NCBI RefSeq assembly: GCF_028368995.1
Contig: NZ_JAQNDL010000001.1
Coordinates: 3,808,001 to 3,872,000, forward strand
DNA length: 64,000 nucleotides
Direction of reading: 5' to 3'
Origin: Nannocystis bainbridge
Lineage (GTDB): Bacteria > Myxococcota_A > Polyangia > Nannocystales > Nannocystaceae
The position numbers and the translations under genes were made by a program. The notes under the pieces are model-generated. The model was given only the letters and a program-made list of their open reading frames with translations, made no database searches and had not been told where the DNA came from. Positions 42,441 to 48,851 of this stretch are shown here, piece after piece. Each line of letters opens with the position of its first letter. The stretch's first letter is position 1.

Positions 42441-44561
42441 ATGGCGTACCTCCTTCACAGCCCGCTCTGCCTGCTCATCGCGCAACTCGTCGTCATCATC
42501 ATCACGGCGCGCCTCCTCGGCCTCGCGGCGCGGAAGATCCACCAGCCGCTGGTGATCGCCGAGGTCGTCGCCGGCATCCTGCTCGGGCCCTCGCTGCTCG
42601 GCGCGGTCGCGCCCGACGTCAAGGCCGCGCTGTTCCCCACGGCCTCGCTCGGCATCCTCGGCATGCTCAGCCAGGTCGGCCTGCTGCTCTTCATGTTCCT
42701 GGTCGGCCTCGAGATGGACCTCGGCCTGCTGCGCGGGCGCGGCCGCGCCTCGGTGCTCATCAGCCACACCAGCATCGTCGCCCCGTTCGCGCTCGGCACC
42801 GTGCTGGCGCTCTACATCTACCCGACGCTCATGCCCGAGGGCGTCGCGTTCTCGTCGTTCACCCTGTTCATGGGCGTGGCGATGAGCATCACCGCCTTCC
42901 CGGTGCTGGCGCGCATCCTCACCGAACGCCGCCTGCTCCGCACCAAGGTCGGCGCCGTCACCATCACCTGCGCCGCCGTCGACGACGTGACCGCGTGGTG
43001 CATCCTCGCCTTCGTCGTCTCGATCGTCCGGGCCACCGCGCTGACCGAGGCCGTCGTCACCACCGTCCTCGCCGTCGCCTACACCGTCGGCATGCTGACG
43101 GTCGTGCGGCCGTTCCTGGCCCGCCTGGCCGCGCGCGGCACCGGCCGCGAGGGCCTGACGCAGAACGTCGTCGCCTTCACCTTCGTGCTGCTGTTCCTGT
43201 CGGCCTGGGCGACCGAGCTGATCGGCATCCACGCGCTGTTCGGCGCCTTTTTGATGGGCGCGATCATCCCGCGCGAGGGCGGCTTCGCCCGCGTGCTGGC
43301 GGAGAAGCTCGAGGACATCGTCGTCATCGTCCTGCTGCCGACCTTCTTCGCGCTCAGCGGCCTGCGCACCCACATCGGCCTGCTCAACACGCCCGAGGCG
43401 TGGGTCCAGTGCCTGCTCATCATCGTCGTCGCCTGCCTCGGCAAGTTCGGCGGCAGCTACGTGGCCGCCCGCTGGACCGGCCTCGGCTGGCGCGAGTCGA
43501 CGGCGCTCGGCATCCTGATGAACACCCGCGGGTTGATGGAGCTGATCGTCCTCAACATCGGCCTCGACCTCGGGGTGATCTCTCCGACGCTGTTCACGAT
43601 GATGGTCATCATGGCGCTGGTCACGACCTTCATGACGACGCCGATCTTGCAGCTGGTGTACCCGCCGGAGCTGCTGGCCCAGGAGCTGGTCGAGCCGCCG
43701 CCGACCGACATGCGCGCGACCTTGCCCGAGGGCTTCAGCGTCCTGATGTGCGTCGCCTTCGACCGCTCCGGCCCCGGCATGGCCCAGATCGCCGGCGCCC
43801 TGGTCGGCAAGCAGAACCCCGCCGATCGCCTCTACGGCTTGCAGCTGCACCGACCGGCCGAGCGCACCTCGACCCTGGTCGAGGGCGGCGACGACCTCGA
43901 GAGCCCCAGCGCGCTCGACCCGCTGCTCGCGCGCGGCCGCGACCACGGGCTCAACGTGCGGCCGATGTCGTTCGTCTCCGGCGAGCCGGCGCACGACATC
44001 TGCAGCGTCGCCGAGGTCAAGGACGTCGACCTGATCCTGCTCGGCTGGCACAAGACCCTGTTCGGTCAGGCCCTGCTCGGCGGCATGGTGCACGACGTCA
44101 TGAAGGACGCGCCGGCCGACGTCGCCGTGCTCGTCAGCCGCGACCTCGGGGCGGTGCGCCGGGTCCTGGTCCCGTTCTGCGGCTCGCTGCACGACGAGGT
44201 CGCGGTCCGCCTGGCGCGGCGCATGGCCTTCGCCATCGGCGCCGAGATCACGATCCTCCGCATCCGCGTGCGCGACGCCAACGCCCCGCGCGTCGACGCC
44301 TTCCTCGCCGACATGGCCGCCGACCGCGTCACCGTGGTCGAGGCCGACGACGACGGCAACAGCGCGGTCGACCTGGTGGTCAAGGCCGCCGCGGGCCAGG
44401 ACCTCGTCATTCTCGGCGCCACCCCGCTGTCGGCCGACGAGATCATGACGCGCTGCCCGACCTCGTTCCTGGTCGTGCATCACCGCGAGCGGCCCCAGAC
44501 CGCCGCGCGGCGCCCCCGGCCGCTCACCGAACCGCAGGCCGGGGCCGTCGCGAACGGCTAG
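42441..44561 (+). CDS. CPA2 (Kef-type) cation/proton antiporter with universal-stress-like C-terminus
   Basis: 706 residues. The N-terminal ~430 residues are 12-13 hydrophobic helices. Landmarks are HQPLVIAEVVAGILLGPSLLG, VGLLLFMFLVGLEMD, CAAVDDVTAWCILAF (the DD motif in the transport core) and NTRGLMELIVLNIGL. The C-terminal ~270 residues form two USP-like halves (LMCVAFDRSGPGMAQIAGALVG, DLVILGATPL) that usually sense nucleotides or stress. It exchanges Na+ or K+ for protons; the ion is unknown. The XRE-EIIA gene begins 21 nt downstream, so the two are likely one unit. Confidence 0.88.
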   Translation: MAYLLHSPLCLLIAQLVVIIITARLLGLAARKIHQPLVIAEVVAGILLGPSLLGAVAPDVKAALFPTASLGILGMLSQVGLLLFMFLVGLEMDLGLLRGRGRASVLISHTSIVAPFALGTVLALYIYPTLMPEGVAFSSFTLFMGVAMSITAFPVLARILTERRLLRTKVGAVTITCAAVDDVTAWCILAFVVSIVRATALTEAVVTTVLAVAYTVGMLTVVRPFLARLAARGTGREGLTQNVVAFTFVLLFLSAWATELIGIHALFGAFLMGAIIPREGGFARVLAEKLEDIVVIVLLPTFFALSGLRTHIGLLNTPEAWVQCLLIIVVACLGKFGGSYVAARWTGLGWRESTALGILMNTRGLMELIVLNIGLDLGVISPTLFTMMVIMALVTTFMTTPILQLVYPPELLAQELVEPPPTDMRATLPEGFSVLMCVAFDRSGPGMAQIAGALVGKQNPADRLYGLQLHRPAERTSTLVEGGDDLESPSALDPLLARGRDHGLNVRPMSFVSGEPAHDICSVAEVKDVDLILLGWHKTLFGQALLGGMVHDVMKDAPADVAVLVSRDLGAVRRVLVPFCGSLHDEVAVRLARRMAFAIGAEITILRIRVRDANAPRVDAFLADMAADRVTVVEADDDGNSAVDLVVKAAAGQDLVILGATPLSADEIMTRCPTSFLVVHHRERPQTAARRPRPLTEPQAGAVANG

Positions 44562-44582
44562 GCATCACCCCGCGAGCCACCC

Positions 44583-45395
44583 ATGCACTTCGGCGCCACC
44601 CTCCGCCTCCTCCGCGTCGACGCCGGCGTCAGCCTCCGCGCCCTCGCGCAGAAGATCGGCGTCTCGAGCGCGTACCTCAGCCGGGTCGAGAACGGCCACG
44701 ATCAGGCCCCCACGCCCGATCGCCTGCTGGCCATCGCCCGCGAGCTCGAGCTCCCGCCGACCCTCCTCATCGACCTGGCCCAGCGCGTCTCGCCGTTCGT
44801 CGCTCGCTACCTCGAGGATGTGCCCGCGGCCAACTCGCTGTTCCTCGAGATCGCGCGGCGCAAGCTCAACGCGGCCCAGCTCGCGCGCGTGCACGCCTTC
44901 CTCGAGGCCGAGTTCCCGGCCCGCAGCGTCGCTCGCTCGACCACCCCGCGCCTGCATCAGCTGCTCGCGCCGGAGCGGGTGATCCTCAAGCTGTCGTGCA
45001 GCTACCTCGGCGACGCCATCGACGTCGCCGCCGTGCGCCTCGCCGGCGCCGCCCCCGGCCTCAACGCCGCCGTCATCGCCGGCGAGATCCGCGAACGCGA
45101 GCGCGAATCGCCGACCGGCATCGGTCACGGCGTCGCCGTCCCTCACGCCCTCACCCCGGACATCCAGCCCGTCGCCGCGCTCGTCACCCTCGCCCGGCCG
45201 CTGCAGGTCGCCACGCCCGACGACATCCCGCTGCAGATGCTCCTCGTGATCCTCGGCGGCGGCAAAGCGCCGCTCGAGCTGCTGGCCCGCGCCGCCCGCC
45301 TCGCCACCCCCGAGACCGTCGCCGAGCTGTGCCAGGCGAGCTCGCCCGAGGCCGCGCTGGGGCGCGTGCGCAGCGTCGAGAGCGAGTTCGACTGA
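44583..45395 (+). CDS. XRE-family regulator fused to a PTS EIIA-2 domain
   Basis: 270 residues. Residues 1-70 are an HTH: FGATLRLLRVDAGVSLRALAQKIGVSSAYLSRVENGH. Residues about 115-260 are an EIIA type-2 domain with the phosphorylation site GIGHGVAVPHA near residue 185. This joins DNA binding to the phosphotransfer state, either the nitrogen PTS or the fructose PTS. No PTS permease is nearby. It follows the antiporter gene by 21 nt and may control it in response to PTS phosphorylation. Its stop is 1 nt before the next ATG. Confidence 0.83.
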   Translation: MHFGATLRLLRVDAGVSLRALAQKIGVSSAYLSRVENGHDQAPTPDRLLAIARELELPPTLLIDLAQRVSPFVARYLEDVPAANSLFLEIARRKLNAAQLARVHAFLEAEFPARSVARSTTPRLHQLLAPERVILKLSCSYLGDAIDVAAVRLAGAAPGLNAAVIAGEIRERERESPTGIGHGVAVPHALTPDIQPVAALVTLARPLQVATPDDIPLQMLLVILGGGKAPLELLARAARLATPETVAELCQASSPEAALGRVRSVESEFD

Positions 45396-45396
45396 C

Positions 45397-46050
45397 ATGC
45401 GGGCCGACGATCCGCCGGGAGACTTCGCGCGGGTCCGCGAGCTGCTTCAGGGCGCGCCCTTCACCTCGCGGCCGCGATCCGTCGTCACGACGATGCTGCG
45501 CGTCCTGTTCACCGGCGACACCGACACCGAGATCAGCGCGCGCGGGTTCACCGTCAGGTTCATCGGCGGCCGCACCCTGTCGTACGTCACCGAGCCGGCA
45601 GCGGCCACGCTGCACGTGCTGCTGAGCCGCGCGAACATCTGTCCTCGAGGACAGCCGCTCGCGTTCCGCCTCGCCGAGGAGGACGGCCACGCGCTGGTGG
45701 GCTTCGCCGACGCCGCGCGCTGGGTGTGGATCTTCCCTGGCGACGATCTGGTGCTGGTGTCGTTGCGCCGGCCGACATGCCCCGGACCGCCGCCCGCCGA
45801 TCTCCCGCCGCTGCCGCTGCCGACGCCGGTCAAGAAGCTCTACGCCCACCTGGCGCTGCCGCTGCCGTGCCCGTGTTGCGGTCGCTCTGCGACCGTCTAT
45901 CGCGCGGCCCCGGATGCGTGGATCTGCGGCGACCCGCGTTGCGGGCGATCGTTCAGCCCGCCGCAGCGGACCCGCGCGCTCGCGGAGCTGCGCGAGGACG
46001 CTGGCGTCGTCGTGCGCGAGTCGAGCGCCCGCCCGAAGATCTACCGCTGA
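45397..46050 (+). CDS. Protein of unknown function with C-terminal zinc-ribbon
   Basis: 217 residues, no signal peptide. The N-terminal part is alpha/beta (RVLFTGDTDTEISARGFTVRFIGG). The C-terminal segment CPCCGRSATVYRAAPDAWICGDPRCGR near residues 165-191 has four Cys in a zinc-ribbon pattern. A perfect CTGTCC-TCGA-GGACAG dyad at 45639-45654 is read in frame as ICPRGQ. It starts 1 nt after the XRE-EIIA stop, so it probably belongs to that unit. It ends within 10 nt of the convergent Y RNA array. Confidence 0.7.
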   Translation: MRADDPPGDFARVRELLQGAPFTSRPRSVVTTMLRVLFTGDTDTEISARGFTVRFIGGRTLSYVTEPAAATLHVLLSRANICPRGQPLAFRLAEEDGHALVGFADAARWVWIFPGDDLVLVSLRRPTCPGPPPADLPPLPLPTPVKKLYAHLALPLPCPCCGRSATVYRAAPDAWICGDPRCGRSFSPPQRTRALAELREDAGVVVRESSARPKIYR

Positions 46051-46057
46051 CGAAAAA

Positions 46058-46192
46058 GGCGGGTCGCGACGAAGTTCGAAGTGACATTTTACCACGCGCT
46101 CTACCAGGCTGAGCCACCGCCCCGAAGGGCGGGCTGGATTCGAACCAGCGACCTCGTGGTCCCTTGTAGTCACTTCGGCATTCGCGACCCTG
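46058..46192 (-). ncRNA. Predicted Y RNA 7 (tRNA-like, UUCG-capped acceptor)
   Basis: Closing helices: GGGUCGCGA/UCGCGACCC and CGAAGUGAC/GUCACUUCG, both perfect nine-base stems; the second is changed on both strands relative to the other units. Inside is a permuted tRNA: T-arm GCUGG-UUCGAAU-CCAGC, acceptor CCGCCC closed by UUCG to GGGCGG, then D-arm GCUC...GAGC. The anticodon stem CGUGG/CCACG is perfect but no intact anticodon loop remains. The unit ends in GCCUUUUU (46051-46060 on the other strand), so the array probably terminates here. Confidence 0.8.
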
Positions 46193-46197
46193 AAGAA

Positions 46198-46269
46198 GGC
46201 AGCTGCGACGAGAAATCGGCGAGACGTGCGTCGTGAAAGGATGTAGTCCCGCCAAGCATTCGCAGCCAA
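46198..46269 (-). ncRNA. Predicted Y RNA 6 (stem only)
   Basis: GGCUGCGA (46260-46267) pairs with UCGCAGCU (46201-46208, G-U closing pair) and GGCGGGAC pairs with GUCUCGCC. The loop holds the conserved UACAU and no tRNA-like part. The strand signatures CGAAUGC and CUCGUCG are kept. Confidence 0.7.
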
Positions 46270-46274
46270 AGATA

Positions 46275-46412
46275 GGTGGACCTCGACGAAAGGTACGGAG
46301 ACATTCGTGCTCTACCGGGCTGAGCTACCGCCCCGTGGAGATGGAGCGGGTCGGATTCGAACCGACGACCTCGACATTAAAAATGTAGTCCCCGCGGGCA
46401 TTCGAGGCCCAA
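46275..46412 (-). ncRNA. Predicted Y RNA 5 with a permuted, otherwise canonical tRNA-Lys(UUU)
   Basis: Closing helices: GGGCCUCGA (46402-46410) with UCGAGGUCC (46278-46286), and GCGGGGAC with GUCUCCGU. The insert 46306-46386 is a tRNA in swapped order. The T-half starts with ACA-UUUUUAA-UGUCG (anticodon UUU, positions 34-36), then AGGUC and GUCGG-UUCGAAU-CCGAC, then CCGCUCC and A. An 8-nt loop follows, then the D-half GGGGCGG-UA-GCUC...GAGC-A-CG. Rejoining CG to ACA restores a five-pair anticodon stem CGACA/UGUCG, giving 74 nt with a canonical D-loop. No CCA is encoded. Confidence 0.82.
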
Positions 46413-46434
46413 AACGGTATGTGTGCACAGAGAA

Positions 46435-46574
46435 GGTGGACCCCGACGAGGGTCGAAGAGACGTTTACGCGCTCTGCCGCTGAGCTACCGCCCCGTACGA
46501 GTGGAGCGGGCTGGATTCGAACCAGCGACCTCGATCCCTGGAAGATGTAGTCTCTCCGGGCATTCGGAGTCCAA
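46435..46574 (-). ncRNA. Predicted Y RNA 4 (tRNA-like, anticodon-like CCA)
   Basis: Closing helices: GGACUCCGA (46564-46572) with UCGGGGUCC (46438-46446), and CGGAGAGAC with GUCUCUUCG. The T-half contains a self-contained AUC-UUCCAGG-GAU hairpin (loop positions 34-36 would read CCA) and T-arm GCUGG/CCAGC. The D-half ends GAGC-G-CG. Joined at 28/29 the stem CGAUC/GAUCG is perfect. G37 and G38 are unlike a real tRNA-Trp, so decoding is doubtful. The acceptor CCGCUCC/GGGGCGG has an 8-nt cap. Confidence 0.75.
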
Positions 46575-46593
46575 AAGCCGGGTGTGAAGAAAA

Positions 46594-46734
46594 GGTGGGC
46601 CTCGACGAGGGATCGAAGAGACGAACTGCGGTCCGCTCTACCGCTGAGCTACCGCTCCATGGGTTCGGAGCGGGCCGGATTCGAACCGACGACCGTACCG
46701 TTAAAATGTAGTCCCCTCGGCATTCGGGGCCCGA
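46594..46734 (-). ncRNA. Predicted Y RNA 3 (tRNA-like, UUU loop)
   Basis: Closing helices: GGGCCCCGA (46724-46732) with UCGAGGCCC (46597-46605; one mismatch), and GAGGGGAC with GUCUCUUC. The acceptor arms CCGCUCC and GGAGCGG pair perfectly across an 8-nt cap. The D-half is GGAGCGG-UA-GCUC...GAGC, the T-half has GUCGG/CCGGC. The anticodon stem is only four pairs (ACCG/CGGU), with AUUUUAA before it. Confidence 0.75.
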
Positions 46735-46752
46735 AATCGTCGGGCGTAAAAA

Positions 46753-46883
46753 GGTGGGCTTCGACCAGGTGTTGAAGAGACATACGGGCGTTCTACCCCT
46801 GAACCACCGACCCTCGCGGGCCGGGCCGGACTCGAACCGGCGTCCCCCTTTGGAATGTAGTCCCTTCGGCATTCGAAGCCCGA
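46753..46883 (-). ncRNA. Predicted Y RNA 2 (tRNA-Gly-like, GNRA-capped acceptor)
   Basis: Closing helices: GGGCUUCGA (46873-46881) with UCGAAGCCC (46756-46764), perfect, and GAAGGGAC with GUCUCUUC. The T-half has AUUCCAA (UCC, glycine-like) and T-arm GCCGG/CCGGC. Acceptor CCGGCCC (46818-46824) meets GGGUCGG (46807-46813) through GCGA, a GNRA tetraloop. The D-half GUUC-AGGGGUA-GAAC is typical of tRNA-Gly. The anticodon stem is CCC/GGG plus one mismatch. Confidence 0.78.
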
Positions 46884-46887
46884 AGAA

Positions 46888-46959
46888 GGCGGCTGCGACG
46901 AGGGTGGGCGAGACATCGTCAAACCAAGATGTAGTCCCGCCCTGCATTCGCAGCCAAGG
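46888..46959 (-). ncRNA. Predicted Y RNA 1 (stem only), closest to the Ro60 stop codon
   Basis: GGCUGCGA (46948-46955) pairs with UCGCAGCC (46891-46898). Inside, GGGCGGG pairs with CUCGCCC and ACAUC with GAUGU around a ten-base loop UUGGUUUGAC. There is no tRNA-like part. It begins about 12 nt after the Ro60 stop codon on the same strand and is followed by UUCUUC. Confidence 0.72.
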
Positions 46960-46969
46960 TTTCAGGCGT

Positions 46970-48523
46970 TCACAGCGTGACCGCCTCGATCGCGCGGACC
47001 CAGTGCTCGCCCGCGAGGCCGCCGCGCGCGAACGCGGCGATGAGTGAGAAGACGTCGTCCGAGAAGCCGCCGACGTTGAGGATGTCCTTTCGGTCAGGCG
47101 CCTGCGTGGTCGCCCCCGGCTGGATGTCGATGCAGACCAGCTTCGCCGCGGGGTTGCGGCCCTTGTAGGCCCGCCACTCCTCCATCACCTGGGTCCCGCG
47201 CCGGTACGTGTTGCGGGTGTCGATCCACGACTCGTTGTCCGACACGAAGATCACCAGGTCGCCCTTGGCCTTGCGGCGGTTCAGCTCCTGCAGGGGCGCC
47301 GCGCAGTTGGTCCCGCCGGACGGGAGCTTCGCCAGGCGCTGCGCGTTGGTGAGGACGCTGTCGTGGCCGTCGATCTTGCACGGCACGACCTTGTCGTGGA
47401 ACGGGATCACCTCGGTGTCACGGTTCTTGCGGAGGAACGCCGCCGCGACCAGGGCCGCCGCGTCGATGCACCGCACCGCCGAGGTCGCCCCCTTGCGGAA
47501 CCCCGTGGCCGGGGAGTGCATCGATCCCGAGACGTCGAGCAGGACATAGATCTGGCCCTCGACCTCGGGCACGTTGGTGAGCGCCGCCTCCATGGCGTCG
47601 TGGAGCGCGTCCCGGATCTTCTTCGGGATGGCGTCGTCGGCCTGCTTGTAGGCCATGAGCAGCTGGTACGGGAACACCCGCGCCTTCCGCACCTCGTCGG
47701 GCGACGCCAGCTTCTTGGCGAGCGCCTTGGTGAGCGTCGCGTCGTCGAAGACGCCGTGACGCAGGAAGGTGTTGAGGTTCATGCGCAGCATCTGCCAGCC
47801 GGCCCGGGCGGCGATGGCCCGCCACGCGCTCTCGCGCAGCGGCGTCCCGGTGAGCAGCTGGAACGGCACGTCCGGGACCTCGTCGGTGCGGCCGGCCTTG
47901 AAGTCCTCGAAGGCGCGCACGCACGCGGGCAGGGCCGCGGCGTCGTGCGGGCGGCCGAGCAGGTAGCCGTAGAGGGCCCGGCGGCCGTCGTTGGCCGGCT
48001 TGGGGTGGACCATCCGGACCACGTCCGTCAGCGACGGGTCGTTGCCGACCGAGTCACCGAGCACCTGCGCGTCGCTGCGGCGGTCGAGCCACCGCTGCAC
48101 CAGCCGCTTGGGCCGCGTCCCGAACGAACGCCGACCCGTCGCCCCCGACCGCACGATCTGCACGAAGTTGCGCAGCATCTTGCCGTTGTCGCACACCCGC
48201 CCGAACACCTTGTCGAGCATCAACCCGTTGCGGCTCGCCAGCTCCGCCAGGAGCAGCGCCGGCATGTCCTTCATGTGGCTGTGCTGCCGGGTGTACACGG
48301 CCGTCTTGGCGACGAACTCGGCGTCGACCTTGGCGACCAGCGCCTGCACCGCCTCGAGCTGCTTCTGACCGGACGCGTAGTAGGTGTTGTTGAGGCAACC
48401 GGTCGCGGCGTACTGAGCCAGCGCGTGCTTGTCGCTCAGGGCGTACGCCCGACCCCCTGCCTCGTTCACCGCGTCAGCGACGGGAGCGGCCTTGCGGGTG
48501 GTGAAGATCGAGAGGTTGACCAT
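46970..48523 (-). CDS. rsr: Ro60 family protein (TROVE plus vWA domain)
   Basis: 517 residues from ATG 48523, chosen for the strong AAGGAG eight bases upstream; earlier ATGs would add an unconserved leader. Residues about 15-330 are the HEAT-like TROVE ring (YALSDKHALAQYAATGCLNNTYYAS, HMKDMPALLLAELASRNG, VCDNGKMLRNFVQIVRS). Residues about 345-515 are a vWA domain with a MIDAS: LLDVSGSMHS and FVSDNESWID. Ro60 binds misfolded RNAs in its central hole and Y RNAs on its outside. In bacteria it guides PNPase in RNA decay and stress. Seven predicted Y RNAs follow directly downstream. Confidence 0.93.
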   Translation of the reverse strand: MVNLSIFTTRKAAPVADAVNEAGGRAYALSDKHALAQYAATGCLNNTYYASGQKQLEAVQALVAKVDAEFVAKTAVYTRQHSHMKDMPALLLAELASRNGLMLDKVFGRVCDNGKMLRNFVQIVRSGATGRRSFGTRPKRLVQRWLDRRSDAQVLGDSVGNDPSLTDVVRMVHPKPANDGRRALYGYLLGRPHDAAALPACVRAFEDFKAGRTDEVPDVPFQLLTGTPLRESAWRAIAARAGWQMLRMNLNTFLRHGVFDDATLTKALAKKLASPDEVRKARVFPYQLLMAYKQADDAIPKKIRDALHDAMEAALTNVPEVEGQIYVLLDVSGSMHSPATGFRKGATSAVRCIDAAALVAAAFLRKNRDTEVIPFHDKVVPCKIDGHDSVLTNAQRLAKLPSGGTNCAAPLQELNRRKAKGDLVIFVSDNESWIDTRNTYRRGTQVMEEWRAYKGRNPAAKLVCIDIQPGATTQAPDRKDILNVGGFSDDVFSLIAAFARGGLAGEHWVRAIEAVTL

Positions 48524-48851
48524 GACGGGCTCCTTGTCAGACCCCTTGAGCAGGCATCGGACCGTGACCATGATGGCTTGCTGGATCTGCGTCATTCCGC
48601 GGAGTTGAATGGCTTTGCCCGGGGAAGAATGCAGCTTTGTTCTTATCCTTTGCTATCTACCGGTAGACGACCGTCGCGCGCGCGGATGAACACATGTCTC
48701 TTGGGTCACCTCGCATCGCACGCACGTCGACGCCTGCAGACCGCGGAGCACATGTCCTCCGAGACAGCCGGTCGCGCGTTGGGTTCTCGGATGTCCCTCG
48801 GGACAGGCCTGCGTCGCGCTACGCCTGACCTTCGAGACAGCTCGCGGAGCG
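48524..48851. other. Region upstream of the Ro60 gene
   Basis: About 330 bases. The part next to the gene (48600-48665) is less GC-rich (for example CTTTGTTCTTATCCTTTGCTA) and may hold its promoter, but no clear -35/-10 or GG-N10-GC pair was found. 48691-48843 is a repeat cluster: CACATGTCTC, CACATGTCC-TCCG-AGACAGC, GATGTCC-CTCG-GGACAGG and CCTTCGAGACAGC. Confidence 0.6.

Noticed and set aside
46753..46883. Two-piece (permuted) tmRNA
   Set aside because: GGACGCCGGTTCGAGTCC is reminiscent of a tmRNA 3' end, but there is no tag-peptide frame or pseudoknot region, and a full D-arm is present.
46058..46960. Ordinary tRNA genes interrupted by about 90-nt introns (5' half, intron, 3' half)
   Set aside because: The array starts with a T-half and ends with a D-half, so the linear reading leaves two orphans. 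Acceptor arms pair best across the short gap (CCGGCCC-GCGA-GGGUCGG; CCGCCC-UUCG-GGGCGG), and the anticodon stem CGUGG/CCACG forms only in the permuted order.
46058..46960. Group I introns (GACTA resembles part of the P7 element)
   Set aside because: The intervals are too short (about 90 nt), lack P/Q/R/S elements in order, and the conserved strands are explained by two closing helices.
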